Below are positions 59,801 to 64,000 of a DNA stretch of 64,000 bases, one piece after another. The notes under the pieces are model-generated. The model saw nothing but the letters and a program-made list of their open reading frames with translations. It had not been told where the DNA came from and ran no database searches. Source of the stretch: Talaromyces rugulosus (taxonomy: Eukaryota; Ascomycota; Eurotiomycetes; Eurotiales; Trichocomaceae); the NCBI RefSeq assembly GCF_013368755.1, contig NC_049564.1:5297511-5361510 (forward strand). Reading direction: 5' to 3'. Numbering within the stretch: position 1 is the stretch's first letter; every line of letters begins with the position of its first letter. A program made the translations under genes and the position numbers.

Positions 59801-61858
59801 GCGCAGCGCAGCCGGGAGGAACGGTGGCAGCGGATGCAGCGCATGGATGTCGACCAGGCGTTGCGCGACATGATGGGACCGGACGCCGCATTTCGCGGGC
59901 CACAGAAGCAGATTGTGCAGGCCGTGATCCAAGGACAGAGCCCGGTCATCGGCGTGATGCCCACCGGTGGTGGCAAGAGTTTGTTGTTCATGTTGCCGGC
60001 ATGGATGGCCCGCGGTGGCACGACGGTCGTTATCATCCCATTGGTGTCGTTACGAGATGATTTACAGCGTCGATGCGCGGAATTAGACATTCAATGTGTC
60101 GCATGGAACAACCGGCAACCCGCCGATGGTGCATCGATTGTGTTAATCACGCCCGAGTCCGCCGTACGTGACGAAACATTCAGCACGTTTTTAAACCGCA
60201 AGCAGTTCACCGGCCAGTTGGACCGGATCGTGATCGATGAATGCCACATCGCATTGCACGACCAGTACGATTTCCGCAAGTCGATGACGCAGTTGGGGCA
60301 GTTGGTCCGGTACCGTGCCCCCATGTTGTTGTTGACGGCGACGATGCCCCGAGAGGACGAGGAGCGATTGTGCCAGCGGATGTATTTCCCCCCCAGCACC
60401 GTGCATTGGATCCGCGCGCGTACCAGTCGTCACAACATTGCATATCGGGTGGTCCGCATTGCGCGGCCGCAGGAGCATGGCCGACGTGGTGACGTGGGAG
60501 CGGCCATCATGGCGTGGATTGAACAGGAGATCCCGCGATATTCGCCCGGCAAGGTGGTGGTGTACGCCAACAGCCGGCACCAGACGGAGCAGGTCGCGGA
60601 GGCATTGGGATGCGGTGCATACCATTCCCACACGATTGATCGAGCCGGGATGTTGAGCACATTCCGACAGACGCCCAGCGGCGTCATCGTGGCCACCAGT
60701 GCATTAGGCATGGGCATCGATATCCCCGACATCCGGTGTGTGATCCACGTTGGGCGTCCCCGATCGTTGTTGGATTATGCCCAGGAGAGTGGGCGTGCCG
60801 GGCGAGATGGGCAGGGCAGCACGGCGGTGATGGTTTTGGACGGTAGTGGTGGTGGATGGGGGGACCCAGTGACCGATCGAGATGCGGGATCATTGCGGGC
60901 ATTGGAGCAGGTACAGCGGTACATTGATCAGCCATGTCGACGAGGCGTGTTCGATCCATATTTGGATGGGGAGGTGGATGGGTACCAGCGGCAGCAGTGC
61001 GAGGAGGGTGAAGCGGCGTGTGATGGATGTTGTGCGGCAGCCATACCGGTTGAGACGCAGGCCACATCACCGACCACGCAGAGTGAGACCCCGGCCATAT
61101 CACCGGCCAGGCGGGTTCAGGTCCAGGCCAGATCACCAGTCCCGGCACCGGCGCGGTCCCCGAAACGAAAGTTAAGCGAGGCATTCACCATGGTGACAAT
61201 GCCGCATGCCCGGCGGAGAGGATACAACGAGCCATGGGAGCAATTACGATCACACATCGAGCGTGAGGCGCGAACGGTGGATTCCATCCGGGAGCATTTT
61301 GACCGGTGGGTGGGACGATGCCGGATTTGCGCGATGCACGAGGCACCCAGCGAGCATTTCACGTATCAATGTCCCCGGGCCGAAGGCCAACAGGCGGCGG
61401 CGTGGATCGAGGAGACCATCCGCAAGGTGACCGGGAATCAACGCGAAGATGGGAGGAACGGGTATGAGGATTATGCGGTATGTTTTCAGTGCCATTCGCC
61501 GCAGTGGATATGTCCACGATGGGTTCGTGTCGATCATGGTGGATATCAGCGTACCAAAGAAGCATGTCGATATTTGGAGACGGCGGCGCACACCATGGCG
61601 CAGTTGTTGCATGGACCGATGCGGGAGGTGATCCAGCCAGCATGGGAGCGGCGGTTGGCGCAGATGCCCGGGGGAGGGGTCCCCCATGAGAACCAGGCCG
61701 CGTTGATTCGTCATTTTCAGCGGAAGTTTGGAAAACGTGGAGAGGAGCGTAGTGGGTTGGTAGAAGAGATGACGTGGATGTGTTCATGGGTCGACGATAC
61801 GATGCAGGTAGATGTCGAGAGCAGTGAGGATTCCAATTCAATCATAAGCCATATGTAG
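56874..61858 (+). CDS. Telomere-linked RecQ-type helicase (TLH), one-base frameshift
   Basis: ATG 56874 to TAG 61858 gives about 1661 codons if one missing C at 58175-58179 is allowed for. Units D and E have six C there and this copy has five. As read, a 449-codon frame ends at 58223 and a 1215-codon frame begins at 58211. Zinc-finger-like [20 protein letters not shown] (C17, C20, H32, H37) and a second Cys/His cluster (C87, C94, H107, H112) resemble the DUF3505 type. A Glu tract follows near 370-385. The helicase part has Walker A MPTGGGKS (about 1028-1035), the DECH box VIDECH (about 1118), TATMP (about 1157) and [12 protein letters not shown] (about 1303), as in RecQ. CDGCCAAA and [20 protein letters not shown] are further Cys clusters near the C-terminus. 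Proteins of this kind lie next to telomeres in many fungi and are thought to help maintain chromosome ends. Whether this copy is functional depends on the C-run. Confidence 0.9.
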
Positions 61859-61910
61859 ATACATACACCACAATAATATAGAAATAGAGGAGGTTCCATA
61901 AGCACAAAAT

Positions 61911-62298
61911 GCCCGTATGATGGTCAAGCAGAGGTTTGTAGGCATTGGCCCGCATGACGGTCAAGCAGAGGTTTGTAGGCATAGGCCCGCATGACGGTCA
62001 AGCAGAGGTTTGTAGGCATTGGCCCGCATGACGGTCAAGCAGAGGTTTGTAGGTATAGGCCCGCATGACGGTCAAGCAGAGGTTTGTAGGCATAGGCCCG
62101 CATGACGGTCAAGCAGAGGTTTGTAGGCATTGGCCCGCATGACGGTCAAGCAGAGGTTTGTAGGTATAGGCCCGCATGACGGTCAAGCAGAGGTTTGTAG
62201 GCATTGGCCCGCATGACGGTCAAGCAGAGGTTTGTAGGTATAGGCCCGCATGACGGTCAAGCAGAGGTTTGTAGGCATAGGCCCGCATGACGGTCAAG
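61911..62298 (+). repeat. 37-bp minisatellite behind the TLH gene
   Basis: About 10.5 units of GCATGACGGTCAAGCAGAGG plus TTTGTAGGCATAGGCCC are present, varying only at TAGGCAT/TAGGTAT and AGGCCC/TGGCCC. It starts about 50 bp after the TLH stop. The same repeat follows unit B (38927-39102), so it belongs to the element. Confidence 0.95.
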
Positions 62299-63895
62299 GC
62301 AGTTCCAAATATTTGCATAGATGCATCAGGATCAGGTAGATTATCAGAACCCAGATCAGGTATATACATGGATGAGACAGAAAGTTCAATAGGAAGGCAT
62401 AGAATATACACGCATGAAGCAGGGGTTTTACCAGATCAATAAAAGCATTATTCAGTGATTATATATATTTACAGATGTCAATATAAACCAGTCCGAGGAA
62501 TATATATTTTGAATATTGAATCAAGAGAGTGATATATATATACACAGATCGACATAGATAATATATATATAACAGAATACCAAAAGAAAGCGAGAAAAAG
62601 AAATGGCAAGACCAGAAAGAAAGGAAAGGAGAGTGTTGCAAAGAGGGACATCGTTGTCCAAGGCCAGGGTTCGGGTTACCCATGATGGTGCACAGGGCCC
62701 AATTGAGGCATCATCGGGGAGACGGCAGAGTGTCATGACGAGTTCGGAGAAGCAGAGGAGAAGATGAAAAGGAAAGAGAGAGGATGACGTATCGGTTGGG
62801 GTTAGGGAGAGGGGCCCATGGTGGCCAGGGTTAGGGTTACCAATGATGGTGCAAGGGGCACAATGCGGTTGTCATCCCCATGAGAAACAATTATATATAA
62901 TAGAAAAAAAAGAAAGACGGAAATGAAAGAATAGGAATAGCACAAACAGGAAGAAAAATATAAAAAGTAGAAAAGACCAGAAAGACAGAAAAAATTAGAA
63001 AGGTTGAAAGAGCAGGAAAGGTCGGACAGGCAGGAAAAGGAAAGGAAAAGGTCAGGGTTAAGGTTACCAATGATGGTGCCAGGAGCACAATCCGGCAGTG
63101 ATCCCAGCGAGAGGCAGTTATATATAATAAAGAAAAAGGACAGAAGTGAAACAACAGAGAAAGTAGATAAAGCAAAAAAGCCGAAAAGATAGGAAGGATA
63201 GGAAAGGCAGAAAGGATGGAAAAACAGACCAAGTAGTAATACAGTGCAGTCAGGGTTAGGATTACCAATGATCGTACCAGAGATAGAATGGAGAGAGTCA
63301 GGGTTCAGGTTATTAATGATGGTATAAGAGGTACAATATCATGATTTTACCGGCAAAAAGGTTATTATACACAGTAACCAGAAGAGAAGGACGAAAGTAC
63401 AAAGAACAGAAAAAGACAGAGAAAGAGAGGAAAAGTAAACAAAGGAAAAGGAATATAAGAGAGAAAGGAACGGGACAGAAAAGGCAAAGAAAAAGAATAG
63501 GGAAGGAAAAGGAAAGACAGAGAACAGAAAAGGAATGGAAAAGAACAGGAAAAAGACAAGGAAAGGAAAAGAAAAGGAAAAGAAAAGGAAAAGAAAAGGA
63601 GAGAAAAGGAAAAGGTCAGGGTTAGGGTTGCCAATGATGGTGCACGGGGCCAGATTCGGGGTTGTCAGAAAGACCGCGAAGAGTGTGGACCAGCATCGAT
63701 GCAGAAGAAAAAGACGGGGAAATGGAAAATAAAAGGAAAGGGTGTCGGTCAGGGTTAGGAAGAGGGGTCGATCATGGTCAGGGTTAGGGTTACCAATGAT
63801 GGTGCGAGGAGTATAATCCAGTGGTTACCCCAGCGAGAGGCAAGTATATGGAGTAGAAAAAAGAGAAAGAGAGAAGTGAACGGGAAAGGAAAAGG
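62299..63895. repeat. Subtelomeric spacer with polypurine tracts and embedded telomere-like repeats
   Basis: Seven copies of AGGGTTAGGGTTACCAATGA, followed by TGGTGC and a GC-rich tail (some diverged), lie at about 62662, 62825, 63053, 63252, 63299, 63616 and 63778. They are separated by A/G-rich tracts, densest at 63365-63615, with TATATATAATA patches. Open frames here are simple Lys/Arg/Glu or Phe/Ser/Leu translations of these tracts, so no genes are called. Confidence 0.85.
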
Positions 63896-64000
63896 AGGGT
63901 TAGGGTTAGGGTTAGGGTTAGGGTTAGGGTTAGGGTTAGGGTTAGGGTTAGGGTTAGGGTTAGGGTTAGGGTTAGGGTTAGGGTTAGGGTTAGGGTTGGG
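63896..64000 (+). repeat. Telomere, TTAGGG repeats
   Basis: About 17 perfect TTAGGG units run to the window end and mark the right chromosome terminus. The final unit reads TTGGG. Confidence 0.98.

Noticed and set aside
57299..61841. Many antisense and shifted frames over the terminal TLH gene
   Set aside because: They are shadows of the GC-rich TLH reading frame, without independent features.
61911..62298. CRISPR-like array
   Set aside because: It is a contiguous 37-bp minisatellite with no spacers.
62891..63732. Lys/Arg- and Phe/Ser-rich open frames near the telomere
   Set aside because: They follow simple polypurine tracts and have no domain features.

Overview
The window is the right-hand end of a filamentous ascomycete (Pezizomycotina) chromosome. 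It stops in a TTAGGG telomere tract at 63896-64000. Introns are short (46-104 nt) with fungal GT...AG and CTAAC-like branch sites. The gene families (CFEM-domain seven-helix protein, DUF7730-like protein, GH28-like enzyme, subtilisin with a Ser/Thr-rich arm) are fungal. Repeats show dense C-to-T and G-to-A decay that turns CAG/CAA into TAG/TAA and TGG into TAG/TGA, the mark of repeat-induced point mutation (RIP). A Eurotiales-like mould is my guess for the group; the sequence alone does not prove it.

Region 1 (1-23 kb) is a sparse subtelomeric gene zone. Six genes look intact or nearly so: a secreted beta-helix enzyme (2405-3973), a six-exon subtilisin-like protease (4671-8740, minus, start codon in doubt), a DUF7730-like protein (11113-12370, minus), a CFEM/rhodopsin-like membrane protein with six exons (14231-15852), an NAD(P)-binding reductase/epimerase (20558-21586, minus) and a small secreted protein (22438-22963, minus). 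Between them lie relics of secondary-metabolism-type genes: a trans-enoyl reductase (473-910), a fungal transcription factor (1024-1560) and a cytochrome P450 (9485-10339), plus a solo LTR with a perfect 5-bp target duplication.

Region 2 (23-31 kb) is a transposon graveyard. It holds a pair of palindromic MITE-like elements, a RIP-decayed LTR retrotransposon gag with its LTR, and a hAT transposase gene whose 3' part is lost. Behind the transposase are strongly garbled duplicate pieces of the same element.

Region 3 (31-64 kb) is a telomere-linked RecQ helicase (TLH) array. The last unit (56417-62298) carries an almost intact gene of about 1661 codons: N-terminal zinc fingers, an acidic repeat, a RecQ-type helicase and a Cys-rich C-terminus. 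It is broken only by one missing C in a C-run. Centromere-proximal to it are seven RIP-decayed or truncated units. Five of these junctions join a unit that is complete at its 5' end and cut at its 3' (telomere-facing) end to the start of the next unit, always at a C-rich spot followed by TAACC (usually CCCTAACC). A minus-strand Ty3/Gypsy retrotransposon (39103-44183) sits in the 37-bp minisatellite behind one old unit. The distal 1.6 kb consists of polypurine tracts and repeats that embed GGGTTAGGGTT, and then the telomere.

The array reads as a layered record of chromosome-end loss and recapture of TLH ends. The interval of about 28.4-36.8 kb is so interleaved (helicase pieces alternating with retrotransposon pieces that recur at 39-40 kb) that assembly error must be considered. 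Splice junctions were worked out by hand and checked for reading phase. No similarity search was run.
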